Below are positions 7,601-16,400 of a stretch of DNA of 64,000 nucleotides, one piece after another (the first letter of the stretch is position 1; the number at the start of each line of letters is the position of its first letter). Source of the DNA: Flavobacterium fontis (lineage in GTDB: Bacteria > Bacteroidota > Bacteroidia > Flavobacteriales > Flavobacteriaceae). The DNA lies in contig NZ_FQVQ01000002.1 of NCBI RefSeq assembly GCF_900129405.1, positions 124,001-188,000 of the forward strand. The letters are read 5' to 3'. Made by a program: the position numbers and the translations under genes. The notes beneath the pieces are model-generated. The model was not told where the DNA came from and made no database searches. It saw only the letters and a list, made by a program, of their open reading frames with translations.

Positions 7601-8865
7601 GCACATTCGTCATTGGCGGGTGTGGGGTAATTTTGCACACAGATCGTAAACGAGTTAGTCGCCAAACCTGCACTCGCATTCAATACCCTTACAAAATAGG
7701 TATTGCCGACTACAAAGTTATTGTTGAAATACGATTCGGTTGAACCCGCTCCAAGCTGACTGATACAGGCGACTGAAGTACCGGTACAGCTGCCGTCCAA
7801 GACATCAAAAGCAACGTTGACATTCCCATTGGGCACCACCGTAATACTCATGGTGGGGTCGGTGGCCACAAAACGGTACCATACATCTTGCGAAGCGGTG
7901 TTGGCACAAGTTGGCGCTGCTGTCGTACGACTCGATCCGCTGAAGGTACCCGAAGTAGCATTACAGGTTAGCGCTGGCGTTAAGGTCACTGCATTGGCAC
8001 ATTCGTCATTGGCGGGTGTGGGGTAATTTTGCACACAGATCGTAAACGAGTTGGTCGCCAAGCCTACACTTGCATTCAATACCCGCACAAAATAGGTATT
8101 GCCGACTACAAAGTTATTGTTGAAATACGATTCGGTTGAACCCGATCCAAACTGACTGATACAAGCGACTGAAGTACCGGTACAGCTGCCGTCCAAGACA
8201 TCAAAAGCAACGTTAACATTCCCATTGGGCACCACCGTAACACTCATCGTTGGGTCGGTGGCTACAAAACGGTACCATACATCTTGCGAAGCAGTATTGG
8301 CACAAGTTGGCGCCGCTGTTGTTCGACTCGATCCGCTGAAAGTTCCCGAAGTAGCATTACAGGTTTGTGCTGGCGTTAAGGTTACCGCATTGGCACACTC
8401 GTCGTTAGCCGGGGGAGCAAACTGTTGCACACAAATGGTAAATCCAGCGGTAGAAGTCCCACTACTCGCATTCATGACACGCACAAAATAGGTAGTCCCT
8501 ATAGTAAAAATATTTCCAAAATAAGATTCCGTGGAGCCTCCTCCAAACTGTCCAATACAAACTACAGAGGTTCCGGTGCAATTGGCCTCCAATACTTCAA
8601 AAGCCACATTGAGGCCGCCTGCTGGGGCAACGGTGATACTCATTGTCGCTTGTGTAGCGGTAAAACGGTACCATACATCTTGCGAAGCGGTGGTGGCGCA
8701 ATTAGGTTGCGGTGTGGTACGGGTAGCACCGTTAAACGAACCTGAAACCGCATTACAAGTGTTGGCAGGTGTAAGTTCGATCGCGTTGGCACATTCATCA
8801 TTTTGTGACCAACCGCTTACGATTCCTAGAAAAAGGACAAAAAATAAGCGTAAAGTTCTTTCCAT
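4603..8865 (-). CDS. Giant repeat protein with T9SS type A sorting domain
   Basis: A 1,420-residue secreted protein. The signal peptide is MERTLRLFFVLFLGIVSGWSQ. Ten tandem domains of about 132 residues follow (about residues 22-1340). Each starts NDECANA-LTP, contains QDVWYRFTAT and TYFVRVLNAS, ends FTICVQ, and carries about six cysteines. The domains resemble the beta-sandwich PPC-like modules of Bacteroidota exoproteins. The last ~75 residues (LRLYPNPVQTEL...LPQGSYWIRL...FVKK) form a type A C-terminal signal for type IX secretion, so the product is expected on the cell surface or outside the cell. No catalytic motif is visible; adhesion or carbohydrate binding is a guess. The ATG at 8865 is used because an upstream in-frame TTG at 8883 lies in the promoter box. 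Confidence 0.9.
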   Translation of the reverse strand: MERTLRLFFVLFLGIVSGWSQNDECANAIELTPANTCNAVSGSFNGATRTTPQPNCATTASQDVWYRFTATQATMSITVAPAGGLNVAFEVLEANCTGTSVVCIGQFGGGSTESYFGNIFTIGTTYFVRVMNASSGTSTAGFTICVQQFAPPANDECANAVTLTPAQTCNATSGTFSGSSRTTAAPTCANTASQDVWYRFVATDPTMSVTVVPNGNVNVAFDVLDGSCTGTSVACISQFGSGSTESYFNNNFVVGNTYFVRVLNASVGLATNSFTICVQNYPTPANDECANAVTLTPALTCNATSGTFSGSSRTTAAPTCANTASQDVWYRFVATDPTMSITVVPNGNVNVAFDVLDGSCTGTSVACISQLGAGSTESYFNNNFVVGNTYFVRVLNASAGLATNSFTICVQNYPTPANDECANAVTLTPALTCNATSGTFSGSSRTTAAPTCANTASQDVWYRFVATDPTMSITVVPNGNVNVAFDVLDGSCTGTSVACISQFGVGSTESYLNNNFVVGNTYFVRVLNASAGLATNSFTICVQNYPTPANDECANAVTLTPALTCNAISGTFSGSSRTTAAPTCASASQQDVWYSFTATDTSNRITVVPNNNLNVAFEVYSGSCSGTVFSCIGQFGAGSTETLLANNFVVGTTYFIRVLHSSASLVTGGFTICVQNIPTQPNDLCANAITLTPSPTCTGTSGSFNGATISTAAPACANTASQDVWYQFTATDPTMSVSVGPNSNLNVGFEIFTGSCTGTSIACVSQTSTGVSEFFVNTNFVVGTTYFVRVFNVSASLSTLNFIICVQNYPQPANDVCANAQVLTPASLCNPTSGTMSGALISGSVPACVTSSPHDVWYQFTATDPTMEITVTPQNNLNVAFEVYSGSCSGTLLGCFNNGGSGASENFLNSNFTVGTVYFVRVLSATASINTAGFTICVQNYPTPANNTCANALVLTPAETCVATSATFAGSTLNGGVPTCAPNAGQDLWFQFTATAPTMSVSVGPNTNLNVAFEIYAESCTGALVACQNQTGSSVAEFYVNTNFVVGTTYFVRVLNTAAALSTLNFVICVQNYPQPNNDACASAQVLTPGTSCVLTSGTFNGATATGTIPSCVTASTQDVWYQFTANNATTSITVNPVNNFNIVLELFEGSCTGTALACVNTGGNGASEVYLNSIFVPGTVYFVRVASATSGVITNGFTICVQSFPQPTNDACANATPLTPSNACNGPVVSFAGATIEPPAPTCAAVASQDVWYSFVAPLSTMTVQLTGGNSVNHGFQVYEASCSGTVINCMSQAGTSATEIVNLTNLTVGTTYLIRVFNVNATLTTAANFVVCVYNNALNVAEIALADLRLYPNPVQTELTWTTPVDFNSYTIVNALGQTVRQGVLTAASLDVSNLPQGSYWIRLSDDTQSVVRPFVKK
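4843..8802 (-). repeat. Ten tandem ~396-bp coding repeats
   Basis: The ten protein domains are also DNA repeats of about 396 bp. Copies two to five (roughly 6,830-8,400) are nearly identical; for example 7421-7630 and 7817-8026 translate identically in the opposite frame, exactly 396 bases apart. Outer copies have diverged. This pattern indicates recent duplication or gene conversion and makes the copy number prone to change, and to misassembly with short reads. Confidence 0.9.
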
Positions 8866-8880
8866 TTTTTCAATTTTTGA

Positions 8881-8888
8881 CAAAAATA
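8881..8888 (-). promoter_or_regulatory. -7 box TATTTTTG for the repeat-protein gene
   Basis: A perfect TANNTTTG on the minus strand, 15 bases before the ATG at 8865, predicting a leader of only about ten bases. It overlaps the alternative TTG start, which therefore cannot be used. Confidence 0.55.
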
Positions 8889-9041
8889 ATGCATCTATAG
8901 TAAATTTAACTGCCTGATTTTAGGTAAAATGTTAATAGGGGGTATAAAAAATTTTAATTTAATAATTTTATAAAGAAAGGGTAACATCTTAGGGTAGAAC
9001 TCCGTTTCATTTCGTACTTTCGGGTTCAAAAATTGAAACTC

Positions 9042-10100
9042 ATGGCAATAAAAATTACGGGGTCTGGATGTTATATTCCTACTGAAACAGTCACCAACTT
9101 GGATTTCGCCCGCCACCAATTTCTCAACGAAGATGGCACACCTTTTCCTTATTCGAACGAAGTGGTAGCTGAGAAATTTTTGGAAATAACAGGGATTCAA
9201 GAACGGCGGTATGCTTCCAATGATTTGTTGACCTCAGATATTGCCACTATTGCGGCCCAACGGGCTATTGCCGATGCAGGTATCGACCCTGAAACCCTAG
9301 ATTACATTATTTTTGCGCACAATTTTGGCAACGTTAAAAAAGGCGCCATACAAACCGACATTCTACCCAGTTTGGCTACGCGTGTGAAATATGATTTAAA
9401 AATCAAGAATCCGAAATGTGTAGCTTACGATATTCTTTTTGGTTGCCCCGGTTGGGTGGAAGGCGTAATTCAAGCCTATGCCTTTATTAAAGCGGGTATG
9501 GCCAAAAAATGTTTGGTGATTGGCGCCGAAACTTTATCCCGTGTAGTTGATATTCACGATCGGGATTCGATGATTTATTCCGATGGGGCAGGCGCTACGA
9601 TTATTGAAGAAACCAAAGAATCGGGCGGAATCTTGGCGCATGAAACGGCTACGTTTGCCCACGATGAAGCGTATTATTTATATTTTGGCAATTCCTTCAA
9701 CAAAGACCATGATCCCGATGTGCGGTATATCAAAATGTACGGACGTAAGATTTATGAATTTGCCTTGAGTAATGTCCCCAAAGCTATGGCCGCTTGTTTG
9801 GAGAAAAGTGGTCTAGATATTAGTCAGGTTAAAAAAGTGTTGATTCATCAAGCCAATGAAAAGATGGACGAAGCAATCATTCATCGCTTTTTCAAACTTT
9901 ACAAACAATCACCCCCTGAAGGTGTCATGCCTATGAGTATTCACAAATTGGGGAATAGTAGCGTAGCGACCGTACCTACGTTATTTGACTTGTTAGTAAA
10001 GGGGCAGATTGAAAATCAAGAATTACATCCAGGCGATATAGTGATTTTTGCTTCTGTGGGTGCCGGCATGAACATCAATGCAATTATTTACCAATTGTAA
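9042..10100 (+). CDS. FabH-like 3-oxoacyl-ACP synthase III family protein
   Basis: A 352-residue thiolase-fold condensing enzyme. The nucleophile is Cys135 in FGCPGWVEG, with His269 in LIHQANEKM and Asn305 in LGNSSVATVPTLFD completing the Cys-His-Asn triad. The N-terminal motif KITGSGCYIPTETVTN and the insertion HQFLNEDGTPFPYSNEVVAEKF differ from housekeeping FabH and match the longer Bacteroidota ketoacyl-synthase III family, whose substrate is unknown. It may start or modify fatty acid or secondary lipid synthesis. The ATG at 9042 replaces an upstream TTG at 9033; a near-consensus TACTTTCG lies at 9015-9022. It stands alone, divergent from the repeat-protein gene. Confidence 0.88.
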   Translation: MAIKITGSGCYIPTETVTNLDFARHQFLNEDGTPFPYSNEVVAEKFLEITGIQERRYASNDLLTSDIATIAAQRAIADAGIDPETLDYIIFAHNFGNVKKGAIQTDILPSLATRVKYDLKIKNPKCVAYDILFGCPGWVEGVIQAYAFIKAGMAKKCLVIGAETLSRVVDIHDRDSMIYSDGAGATIIEETKESGGILAHETATFAHDEAYYLYFGNSFNKDHDPDVRYIKMYGRKIYEFALSNVPKAMAACLEKSGLDISQVKKVLIHQANEKMDEAIIHRFFKLYKQSPPEGVMPMSIHKLGNSSVATVPTLFDLLVKGQIENQELHPGDIVIFASVGAGMNINAIIYQL

Positions 10101-10123
10101 TCCAACTGCTCCGAAAAGCTAAC

Positions 10124-10216
10124 TTAGTTCCACCACCAATAATATCCTATAGCAAATAGTGAAGCGTACAACACCAATAAGGTGATTTCCAAACGGTATT
10201 TTGTAAAAAGCTGCAT
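10124..10216 (-). CDS. Putative 30-residue single-span membrane protein
   Basis: The ORF runs from ATG at 10216 to TAA at 10126-10124 and encodes 30 residues, beginning MQLFTKYRLEITLL and ending GYYWWWN. A short positively charged start is followed by one hydrophobic helix (about residues 10-27) ending in three tryptophans, a typical design for small inner-membrane subunits or regulators. It follows a second small ORF (10244-10333) on the same strand by 27 bases. I cannot assign a family. It fills an otherwise gene-free gap and is too short for usual gene callers. Confidence 0.45.
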   Translation of the reverse strand: MQLFTKYRLEITLLVLYASLFAIGYYWWWN

Positions 10217-10243
10217 GGTTTATTTTTTGTAAAGGTCTTTATT

Positions 10244-10333
10244 TTAGGGCATATCTAATGGGATAAATACATGAATCCCTGATTTGAATTCGTAAACGGC
10301 AGGTTTTAATGCGTATTTGGATGAGCAATTCAT
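10244..10333 (-). CDS. Putative 29-residue small protein
   Basis: The ORF runs from ATG at 10333 to TAA at 10246-10244, with 29 residues beginning MNCSSKYALKPAVYEF and ending FIPLDMP. A perfect -7 box TAAATTTG at 10343-10336 lies immediately upstream, which would give a leaderless or nearly leaderless mRNA also reading the 30-residue membrane ORF. No family is recognised. It could be a chance ORF, so confidence is low. Confidence 0.3.
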   Translation of the reverse strand: MNCSSKYALKPAVYEFKSGIHVFIPLDMP

Positions 10334-10335
10334 AA

Positions 10336-10355
10336 CAAATTTATTTATAATTTTG
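10336..10355. promoter_or_regulatory. Back-to-back divergent -7 boxes
   Basis: TAAATTTG on the minus strand (10343-10336) and TAATTTTG on the plus strand (10348-10355) lie four bases apart. The plus box serves the methyltransferase at 10390; the minus box would serve the small ORFs at 10333 and 10216. Both match the consensus fully, and both polymerases could not easily bind at once. Confidence 0.45.
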
Positions 10356-10389
10356 TCCCGCTTCGTCCTATTGCGAGAAGTCAATTGGT

Positions 10390-10917
10390 ATGTACGAGAA
10401 AACCTATCCCTCCAAACGATTCCGAATCACCCTGGAATTTTTAAAAAAGCACATCACAACCGCGGAAACCGTTTTTGACTTGGGTGTTCCTAATCCGTTT
10501 TCCAAAATCATGGAGGACAATGGGTATACCGTTCTTAACACCACTGGGGAAGATATTGATATCGATCAATCGGCCTTGCAACAGACGAATTATACCGTAT
10601 TTACGGCGTTTGAAATTTTTGAACACTTGCTCAATCCGTTTACGGTATTGCAACAAGTAAAAGCCGACAAAGTCCTTATCTCCATTCCGCTTCGCCTTTG
10701 GTTTTCACCCGCCTATCGCAGCAAAACCGACCCTTGGGATCGGCATTACCATGAGTTTGAAGATTGGCAATTGGACTGGCTGCTGGAAAAAGCGGGATTC
10801 ACCATCATCGACCGGGTAAAATTCACCCATCCGGTGAAAAAAATCGGAATTCGTCCGTTCTTCCGTTGGTTTACACCGCGGTACTATTTGGTTTACGCCG
10901 AACGAAAAACGTCTTAA
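10390..10917 (+). CDS. SAM-dependent methyltransferase-like protein
   Basis: A 175-residue protein with a compact class I methyltransferase core: TVFDLGVPNPFSKIMEDNG as a modified motif I, TGEDIDIDQ as the acidic residue region after beta-2, and FTAFEIFEHLLNPFTVLQQV as the motif IV/post-I region common in methyltransferase type 11/12 proteins. The C-terminus (WLLEKAGFTIIDRVKF...YYLVYAERK) fits the usual beta-6/beta-7 hairpin. The glycine-rich loop is weaker than usual (GVPNP). The next gene, a glycosyltransferase, starts nine bases later, so the pair probably acts in cell-surface glycan or lipid modification. The substrate cannot be told. Confidence 0.78.
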   Translation: MYEKTYPSKRFRITLEFLKKHITTAETVFDLGVPNPFSKIMEDNGYTVLNTTGEDIDIDQSALQQTNYTVFTAFEIFEHLLNPFTVLQQVKADKVLISIPLRLWFSPAYRSKTDPWDRHYHEFEDWQLDWLLEKAGFTIIDRVKFTHPVKKIGIRPFFRWFTPRYYLVYAERKTS

Positions 10918-10926
10918 TCACCAGTT

Positions 10927-11790
10927 ATGTTGCGGTTTGCGGTTGTTATCCCCACCTACAATGAAGAAGCGTTTATCGGACAAACGTTGGCGTCTCTCAT
11001 GGCCCAAACACAGCTCCCCGAACAAATTATCGTGGTCAATGACGGCTCCACCGATAACACGGCTGCCATTGTTGAATCGTTTGCTGCTCAGTATGCGCAA
11101 ATTCAATTGGTCCACAAATCTTCTGAAGCCATTCACCTGCCAGGGAGTAAGGTCATTCAGGCGTTTAAGGTTGGCGAAAAGGCACTTACCCTTCCGTATG
11201 ATGTGATTGCTAAATTTGACGCCGATTTAATTTTTCCTCCCGATTATATCGCTACACTAAACACCCATTTTGAAGCCGATGCTCATGTAGGTATGGTCGG
11301 TGGATTTTGTTATATTGAAAAAAATGGGATATGGGTCCTGGAAAATTTAACCGACAAAGACCATATCCGCGGTGCCCTGAAAGCCTACCGTAAAGAAGCC
11401 TTTCAGGCAATCGGTGGCCTACGCCCGCAAATGGGTTGGGATACGGTTGACGAATTGTTATGCCACTTTTACGGTTGGAAAATTATCACCGACAACCGTT
11501 TGCATGTAAAACACTTAAAACCCACGGGGGCCAGTTATAACCAAGCCGCACGCTTCAAACAAGGAGAAGCATTTTACACCCTAGGCTATGGCTTTTGGAT
11601 CACGGCTATTGCGGCTGTAAAACTTGCCCAACGCAAACAAAAACCCTTGTTGTTTTGGGATTACCTTCGCGGCTATTGGAAAGCGCAAAAAGCACAAAAA
11701 CCAATGTTGGTTACCCCCGAACAAGCCCGGTTCATACGACGTTATCGTTGGCAAAAAATGCGTTCAAAACTGCAAGGCCTTTGGCGTTAA
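10927..11790 (+). CDS. Glycosyltransferase family 2
   Basis: A 287-residue GT-A fold enzyme. The start FAVVIPTYNEEAFIGQTLAS is the hallmark of family 2, VVNDGSTDNTA binds the nucleotide sugar, and KFDADLIFPPDY contains the DXD-like metal site (FDADL). A later WDTVDELLCHFYGW segment matches the acceptor/ED region. The C-terminus is basic and lacks membrane helices, so it is probably a peripheral cytoplasmic enzyme. It follows the methyltransferase gene closely and is probably co-transcribed with it from the box at 10348. Donor and acceptor sugars are unknown. Confidence 0.88.
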   Translation: MLRFAVVIPTYNEEAFIGQTLASLMAQTQLPEQIIVVNDGSTDNTAAIVESFAAQYAQIQLVHKSSEAIHLPGSKVIQAFKVGEKALTLPYDVIAKFDADLIFPPDYIATLNTHFEADAHVGMVGGFCYIEKNGIWVLENLTDKDHIRGALKAYRKEAFQAIGGLRPQMGWDTVDELLCHFYGWKIITDNRLHVKHLKPTGASYNQAARFKQGEAFYTLGYGFWITAIAAVKLAQRKQKPLLFWDYLRGYWKAQKAQKPMLVTPEQARFIRRYRWQKMRSKLQGLWR

Positions 11791-11905
11791 CAAAAGAAAT
11801 ACTAGCCTAGAATGGCATTTTGAAACAATGAACTTACGAGTCAATAGGTTTTTCGTTGGACCTATTTCGCCACCAAAGACATCAAAATCCAGCACCCGCG
11901 CTATC

Positions 11906-11935
11906 TTGGTCTTTCAAAAAATAAGCGTACTTTTG
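11906..11935 (+). promoter_or_regulatory. Complete promoter TTG-N19-TACTTTTG for mlaE-mlaF
   Basis: TTG at 11906-11908, an exact 19-base spacer and TACTTTTG at 11928-11935 form the clearest full promoter in the window. It lies 21 bases upstream of the MlaE start codon and indicates that the transporter pair is transcribed separately from the glycosyltransferase operon. Confidence 0.7.
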
Positions 11936-11956
11936 TGCCAATCTTAAACACAACGG

Positions 11957-12697
11957 ATGCTCCGCTACCTCACTCAAATTGGACAATATTTCTTGATGAT
12001 CAAGGAAGTATTTTCAAAGCCTACCAAGTGGTCGGTCATGCGTGGTTTGTTGTTCAAAGAAATCGATGATTTGATTATCGACTCGCTTGGGATTGTCTGT
12101 TTTATTTCTTTTTTCGTGGGAGGGGTTGTCTCCATCCAAACAGCCTTGAACCTAACCAATCCGTTGATTCCAAAATTTCTTATCGGATTTGCAACCCGTC
12201 AATCGGTGATTCTCGAATTTGCCCCTACGTTTATCTCCATCATTATGGCAGGTAAAATGGGTTCGTTTATTACCTCAAGTATCGGAACCATGCGGGTTAC
12301 CGAACAGATTGATGCCTTAGAGGTAATGGGGGTAAATTCACTCAACTACTTGGTTTTTCCAAAAATGATGGCACTGCTACTTTACCCTTTTGTCATCGGA
12401 ATTGCTATGTTTTTGGGCGTTTTAGGCGGCTGGATGGGTGGCGTTTACGGTGGATTTACGAGTAGCGCACAGTTTATTCAAGGAATACAAACCGAATTCA
12501 TTCCGTTTCACATTACCTATGCCTTTATCAAAACTTTTGTATTTGCCTTTTTATTGGCCACTATACCTTCTTTTCACGGCTATTACATGAAAGGAGGCGC
12601 CCTAGAAGTAGGTAAAGCAAGTACGGTTTCCTTTGTGTGGACCTCCGTCGTGATCATTTTAACCAACTATATCCTAACCCAATTACTTTTGGCATGA
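11957..12697 (+). CDS. mlaE: MlaE-family ABC transporter permease
   Basis: A 246-residue inner-membrane permease of the MlaE/YrbE family, which moves phospholipids to or from the outer membrane. An amphipathic N-terminal helix is followed by about five hydrophobic segments. The family signature is visible in FAPTFISIIMAGKMGSFITSSIGTM, and in the EQIDALEVMGVNSLNYLVFPKMMA coupling region that contacts the ATPase. The gene overlaps the ATPase gene by four bases (ATGA). The usual MlaD substrate-binding partner is not adjacent here. Whether it maintains outer-membrane asymmetry, as in Proteobacteria, is inferred from the family. Confidence 0.92.
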   Translation: MLRYLTQIGQYFLMIKEVFSKPTKWSVMRGLLFKEIDDLIIDSLGIVCFISFFVGGVVSIQTALNLTNPLIPKFLIGFATRQSVILEFAPTFISIIMAGKMGSFITSSIGTMRVTEQIDALEVMGVNSLNYLVFPKMMALLLYPFVIGIAMFLGVLGGWMGGVYGGFTSSAQFIQGIQTEFIPFHITYAFIKTFVFAFLLATIPSFHGYYMKGGALEVGKASTVSFVWTSVVIILTNYILTQLLLA

Positions 12698-13461
12698 TAG
12701 AAGTTAAAGACATCGAGAAATCATTCGGTAACGCCAAAGTGTTGAAAGGGATTACTACGACATTTGAAACGGGTAAAACCAACCTTATTATTGGTCAAAG
12801 TGGCTCGGGAAAAACAGTACTATTGAAGTCTTTATTAGGCATCCACCAACCCGACCACGGCATCATCGCTTTTGACGGGCGTATTCTTTCTCACATGGAT
12901 GCCGATGAACGACGGGCACTACGCACCGAAATAGGAATGGTTTTTCAAGGGAGCGCATTATTTGACAGCATGACGGTAGAAGAAAATGTGGCTTTCCCTC
13001 TGAAAATGTTTACCAGCAAAACGCCCGCTGAAATTAAAGAGCGAGTTGATTTTGTCATCGACCGGGTAAATTTAGTCAACGCTCACCATAAAAAACCTTC
13101 AGAATTATCGGGGGGGATGCAAAAACGAGTGGCTATCGCTCGAGCTATAGTGAATAATCCGCGCTATTTGTTTTGTGACGAACCCAATTCGGGACTTGAT
13201 CCAAAAACCTCTATTGTTATAGACAACTTGATTCATGAAATTACCGTCGAATACAATATTACCACGGTGGTAAATACCCATGATATGAATTCGGTGATGG
13301 AAATTGGGGAAAAAATCGTCTTCCTCAAGGAAGGAATTTTAGCTTGGGAAGGCTCCAAAAAAGAAATTTTCAAAACCGATAATGAAGCGGTAACCGATTT
13401 TGTTTACTCTTCCAATCTGTTTAAAAAAATTCGCAAAGCGCAAAACCGCGACGATAGTTAA
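12694..13461 (+). CDS. mlaF: MlaF-family ABC transporter ATP-binding protein
   Basis: A 255-residue ATPase partner of MlaE. It has Walker A GQSGSGKT (34-41), the Q-loop region GMVFQGSALFDSMTVEENV, the signature LSGGMQKRVAIARAI, Walker B YLFCDEPNSGLDP and the switch histidine in VVNTHDM. FQGSALFDSMTV is typical of the lipid-transport ATPases. The ATG at 12694 overlapping the permease stop is chosen over an in-frame upstream start at 12637, which lies inside mlaE. The stop overlaps the convergent T9SS gene by four bases, and no terminator is seen between them. Confidence 0.94.
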   Translation: MIEVKDIEKSFGNAKVLKGITTTFETGKTNLIIGQSGSGKTVLLKSLLGIHQPDHGIIAFDGRILSHMDADERRALRTEIGMVFQGSALFDSMTVEENVAFPLKMFTSKTPAEIKERVDFVIDRVNLVNAHHKKPSELSGGMQKRVAIARAIVNNPRYLFCDEPNSGLDPKTSIVIDNLIHEITVEYNITTVVNTHDMNSVMEIGEKIVFLKEGILAWEGSKKEIFKTDNEAVTDFVYSSNLFKKIRKAQNRDDS

Positions 13462-16400
13462 CGACCCGAGGTCAGCAACACCCATCCTTGTTTCTCTGTT
13501 CCATTGCGTAAAAACACCAAATAGTAGTACACTCCATCTGGTAAGAGTCCGCCGTTTTCATTTTGCCCACGCCAACTGTTGAGGTAATTTCGCTCTGCAA
13601 ACACTCGCCGTCCCCAACGGTTATATACTTCAAAACGATCGACATCCAATCCTATTAAATTAAAACTATCGTTGTTCCCATCATCGTTGGGTGTCAGCAC
13701 ATTGGGAAATGCACAAAAAGTATTGAGTACTTCCAAAGGTACAGTAGTGGTACATAAGCCATTTACCGTCACTGCTGCCGTATACGTTCCCGCAGGTTGT
13801 CCCGTTAAATCAACCGTTGACGTATTCGCTTGAAATCCGCTAGGCCCCGACCAAGCCAAAGAAGCATTATCCAAATTGGAGGGCGATTGCGGAACAACTT
13901 CAAGGTGCACAGACCCATTCACACAAGTAGAGACAATAGAAAAAACAGGCAACGGAGTGACCTCAACGGTTGTCGAGGCAGTCGCCACACAGGAATTGCG
14001 TTGTACTGTCAATTCATAAGTACCTGCCGCCTCGGGCGTTGCTGCCAAGGGAGGCGGATTGGCACTCGTAGCGGTAAATCCGTTGGGACCAACCCAAAGG
14101 TAAGTAGCCCCCGGAATGGTGGGCGCTGCAAGTTCCAACGGACTTCCCGCACATAGGGCTAGGTCGGCAGTAATATTAAGTTCGGGCAGGGGTTCAAAGA
14201 ATTGTACAACCACCGTTGCCGTATCAAAAGTATTACACAATCCATCGACGCGATACTCAAACGTATACGAACCAAATGGCAATCCTTGCGTTGACCAAAC
14301 CGATCCATTGAGTCCACCACTGCCAGAGATATCAGTCCAAATTCCAAACGGTTGATAATTTCCAGACAATACGGTAAATAAATCGAGTGTTACCGTGGGC
14401 GAACACAAGGAAACTATCCCATCATCGCCTGCAAAAGGGAGTGTTGTGGGCGGAATTACATATTGCAATACTTGATCGGGACACCCTGATCCGGCAAAAG
14501 CATAGGTAATCCGTACAAAATAGGTTCCTGCATGCACCGCATTAAAAAATGGATTAAAAGGAAGTACTGCAGTGGTGCTTAATATTTGACTAGGATTATT
14601 GGCATTCCACCATTGGTACGTAAAAAGTGCATTATCATCGACCGCCAATTGTCCAAATTGCCCTTCGCACAAATTATTGGCGGTAATGGCAGGCGGATTC
14701 AATGACCCGAGGTTGACCAATCGATTCACAATATTTCCACATTCGTCTTGCACTCTAAAATTGTAAACCCCAGGGACCAATCCTGTAAAAATATTGGAGG
14801 TTCCATTCACCAAGGTAAACGGCTGTCCATTAAACGAAGTAATCGAGTAGTAAAGCGGCGCTGCACCTTGGGCAACAATCACCACGCGGGGCGTATCGGC
14901 ACAGGGAACGCTATACGCATTAATAATTCTTAAATCCCCAAAAAATGAACCTTCCTTTAAGGTGGTCACGCAAGTGGTCAAGCTAGCGTTTCCATTGCTG
15001 AAGTAGTAAAAAACTTCAACCACACGAAACTGACCTGTGTAGGCAAAATTTAAATTCATCCCTTGAAAAAGCGGAATCCCATTGGAGGAATTTGGAATGG
15101 CTCCACTCACTTGTGGAACTCCCGTCCCAGGATGTGTCCATTGTCCTAATGCAGAGTTCCATTTTTGCAAATAAAAGACATGATTGGACAAGTTATTATC
15201 TGTAAAAAACAAGCGTACATCAAAAGAGCCGCAATTGGGGATAAAATCAATCGTATTTTGGGTCACTTGATAGCCAACAAGGGTGTAATCCTCCTCCAAT
15301 TGTACATTGCAAACGTCGACAGAAGCAATCGTATACGACCCGGCTGGCAATCCATTCATATAGAGTCGTCCGTTAAATAAGTTGGCCGAAACATTATGCG
15401 GTAAGGGCTGGGGATACCCAGGGGGCGCAGCGGTTATTTGTACCGACACCAAATCTCCATTCAACGACCGTAAGGCAATGGAACTGAAACCAAAACCACA
15501 ACCGGTCAACTCTTGTTTGATTAGGGCATTGGTATTGATTTGAGGAACGAGGGTGACACTTCGCACAAAAACACGTCCGCAAACATCCGTTATGGTAAAG
15601 GTATAGGTACCCACCGGTAAATTTTGTACAAAAGCATACACCGCTGCGGGTTGAACTATAAAAGGAGTACAATCGTATGGTAGTGGAAAGGTGAAGTTCG
15701 CTGGGGCTTCCGTCATTACAATGGATTGAAATTGTGAAAAACGGATACCAATCCCTACCGAACCTAAGTTTCCTACACATCCGTTCGGATTTCCTGGTAC
15801 CAATTCAACTTCCACAGGTGGTGCACCTACAACCATTGTCAATTGAGATGTTATACCACAACTATCGACTACGGTTATTTCATAATTCCCAGGAGGTAAT
15901 TCGTCTTCAAAAACACCCCCAACAATAATCCCCGAGGCATCAAAAGGGAGCTGTTGGGTATATTCGGGTGGTGCCTCGGTAAAAATCACGGAAACCACAG
16001 GATCACCATTAATTGGCATGCTCAAAACCCAAGAACATAAGGCAGGTTGATATCCCAAATTATACGTCATCGGAGGGTCGTTGACCGTGAAGGAATACGT
16101 GATCGTTCGATTACAACCGTCTGTAAATTGAAGGGTATAGTTGCCATTGGGAATTGGAGTCGTGAGGGTAGCGGCAAAGGAAACTGTGCTATCATTGTAA
16201 GGTCCAGGGTACTGGGGACTCAGTTGCGCTGGATTAAATCCTGGAGGCGCTTGTGTAAAGTTTAAGGTATACGGCGGAAGAAATAAACAAGGATTGACCT
16301 GCAATACACGGAAACAATTGTCTTTAAAACTGGATACAGAAACCGTGGGTTGCGAATTATAATTGATAGGGCCAAAGGTTCGGATATTTCCACAAGCATC

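Noticed and set aside
7421..8026. Two identical plus-strand ORFs of 69 codons opposite the repeat protein
   Set aside because: They are antisense shadows of two near-identical 396-bp repeat copies and have no promoter or independent support.
11878..11960. Protein-like short frames on both strands upstream of mlaE
   Set aside because: They overlap a complete promoter and run into the mlaE coding region in antisense; plausible-looking residues on both strands show that composition alone is misleading here.
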